Shown: one piece after another, positions 63,228 to 64,000 of the stretch | How the letters are laid out: every line of letters starts with the position of its first letter | Position numbering within the stretch: position 1 is the stretch's first letter | DNA from: Fischerella sp. CENA71 | GTDB lineage: Bacteria > Cyanobacteriota > Cyanobacteriia > Cyanobacteriales > Nostocaceae | Direction: 5' to 3' | NCBI GenBank assembly: GCA_024239075.1 | Contig: JANBVI010000020.1 | Span: 212,956-276,955, forward strand | DNA: 64,000 nucleotides | Position numbers and translations under genes: made by a program | The notes under the pieces: generated by a model | What the model was told of the DNA's origin: nothing | The model's database searches: none | Seen by the model: the letters and a program-made list of their open reading frames with translations, nothing else

Positions 63228-63500
63228 TTATTCAGATGCCAGAGCGAAGAAACCAGGTGGTCTACCACTAGCTGTGGTTGCACTGTCTTTCTGTGTTACC
63301 TGTACTCCAGAGATTTCAATAGCACGCACAGCGATTTTTTTGTCTGTTTTACCTTCACACTTGAGTTCTACAATCTCAGGCTTACCAGAACTCATTGCGG
63401 CTAAAATTAGCTGATAAACGGCTTCTGCATCTTCAGCTGTCTTACGCTGTACCGAAATCGGGAAGGGAGTATTTCTTACGGTCAAATCGATGGTGAACAT
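63228..63500 (-). CDS. Conserved hypothetical protein, 90 aa
   Basis: Short soluble protein, not recognised. MFTIDLTVRNTPFPISVQRK and TAEDAEAVYQLILAAMSSGK are probably a beta-strand pair and a helix, then KPEIVELKCEGKTDKKIAVR (beta) and a variable Gly/Pro-rich tail. It is 16 bp upstream of the ECF-type ATPase on the same strand, so co-transcription is likely. Divergent from psbD. Confidence 0.7.
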   Translation of the reverse strand: MFTIDLTVRNTPFPISVQRKTAEDAEAVYQLILAAMSSGKPEIVELKCEGKTDKKIAVRAIEISGVQVTQKDSATTASGRPPGFFALASE

Positions 63501-63879
63501 TTAGCTTTAACTAATTTAACTTTAGGTTTAATTCTAACGTTAAGGAAACAAACCCAAAGGAAAAGACGCAAGAAGGCAGCAGATTAAGGATATGTTTATT
63601 TTCATCCATCTATGGGTTTAGATATTTGTATATACAACCATAAATATAAATTCAATTACAATTTTGATTTAATTATTTTATTTTTAAAGATTAAGTTAAG
63701 TTAAAAAACCTCTGGAAAAATTAGCGAAGAACACTTAATATGATTAGAGAGAGTAAAAATTTGTAAACTAGATTGACAATCTAGTTTATATTCTGTCTAT
63801 AGTCAGCCAAAAATTGGCAGTCTATAATACAGACAGAAAATTAAAAACCTGTACTTATAAAGTTTGGAGATTTTCTCTA
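63501..63879. promoter_or_regulatory. psbD promoter region with dyad symmetry
   Basis: A TATAAT at 63823-63828 suits a -10 element, with a start near 63835 and a leader of about 45 nt; no good -35 is seen at 17 bp. Around it lie TTCTGTCT (63791-63798) / AGACAGAA (63831-63838) and GCCAA / TTGGC. Upstream is a near-perfect palindrome AAACTAGATTG A CAATCTAGTTT (63765-63787). GGAG is 10 nt before the psbD ATG. The rest is A/T-rich without a gene. Confidence 0.6.
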
Positions 63880-64000
63880 ATGACCATCGCAATTGGACGT
63901 AGTACTACCAGAGGGTGGTTTGACGTTCTCGACGACTGGTTGAAGCGCGATCGCTTCGTATTCGTAGGATGGTCTGGTTTATTGCTTTTCCCCTGTGCAT
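63880..64000 (+). CDS. psbD: Photosystem II D2 protein (3' end outside window)
   Basis: Only the first 40 codons are in the window: [20 protein letters not shown], then [20 protein letters not shown]. This is the near-invariant D2 N-terminus, up to the first membrane helix. D2 binds the primary quinone QA and, with D1, the P680 chlorophylls. In cyanobacteria psbC usually overlaps its end; that cannot be seen here. One of often two psbD copies. Confidence 0.98.
   Translation, partial: MTIAIGRSTTRGWFDVLDDWLKRDRFVFVGWSGLLLFPCA

Overview
The window is chromosomal DNA of a filamentous, probably heterocyst-forming cyanobacterium (Nostocales: Nostoc, Calothrix or a relative). Signs are the very frequent HIP1 octamer GCGATCGC, phototroph genes (psbD, rubisco accumulation factor raf1, ferredoxin-thioredoxin reductase ftrC, phylloquinone methyltransferase menG, ycf33, a CBS-CP12 fusion), a HetZ-family protein, a tRNA-Leu(UAA) gene split by a group I intron, and many heptameric short tandem repeats. 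Both ends are cut inside genes: ftsH on the left and psbD on the right.

Layout. 0-12 kb: ftsH, a nitrilase-family amidase, coaD overlapping a DivIVA-like coiled-coil gene, lgt, cobM (with a terminator facing it on the opposite strand), a flavin reductase, a MIF-family tautomerase, rlmN, a small zinc-ribbon protein and uvrC. 11-19 kb: a response regulator, a pentapeptide-repeat protein, ilvD, a CYP120-like P450, an Asn/Ser-rich membrane protein and the CBS-CP12 protein. 19-30 kb: an lptA-lptB-lptFG export cluster, a DUF309 protein, ftrC, the intron-bearing trnL, a flippase-like membrane protein, two tandem lipoproteins, larC, a YciO-type protein and a HetZ relative. 30-36 kb: ycf33, rbfA, a gene-poor stretch holding a MITE, a DUF4327 gene and a CDF metal transporter. 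36-48 kb is rich in signalling: a biliverdin-type phytochrome kinase (cphB-like), its rcpB-like receiver, a hybrid kinase, then guaA, DUF445, menG and a receiver-GAF protein. 48-56 kb: raf1, a PP2C phosphatase, an nfeD-stomatin pair, a petR-petP-like repressor/protease pair, DUF421 and aqpZ. 56-60 kb: two P-loop ATPases and a membrane protein, separated by an array of fourteen 21-bp hairpin-forming repeats. 60-64 kb: a class V aminotransferase, tRNA-Asn, a YacP nuclease, an ECF-type ATPase, a small conserved gene and psbD.

The genes are mostly core metabolism and photosynthetic regulation, and the most novel signals lie in the repeats. Two copies of a 113-114 bp MITE with 10-bp target duplications can be aligned. 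Heptamer arrays sit against gene ends and inside the trnL intron. A bipartite G-rich/C-rich repeat occurs in intergenic DNA and has also inserted in frame into the ATP-binding domain of the hybrid kinase. A GTAGTA-type repeat supplies the C-terminus of the DUF421 protein. The ATPase/membrane locus at 56-60 kb is the best candidate for an uncharacterised system. Its function is unknown, and a link to defence or signalling is inference only.
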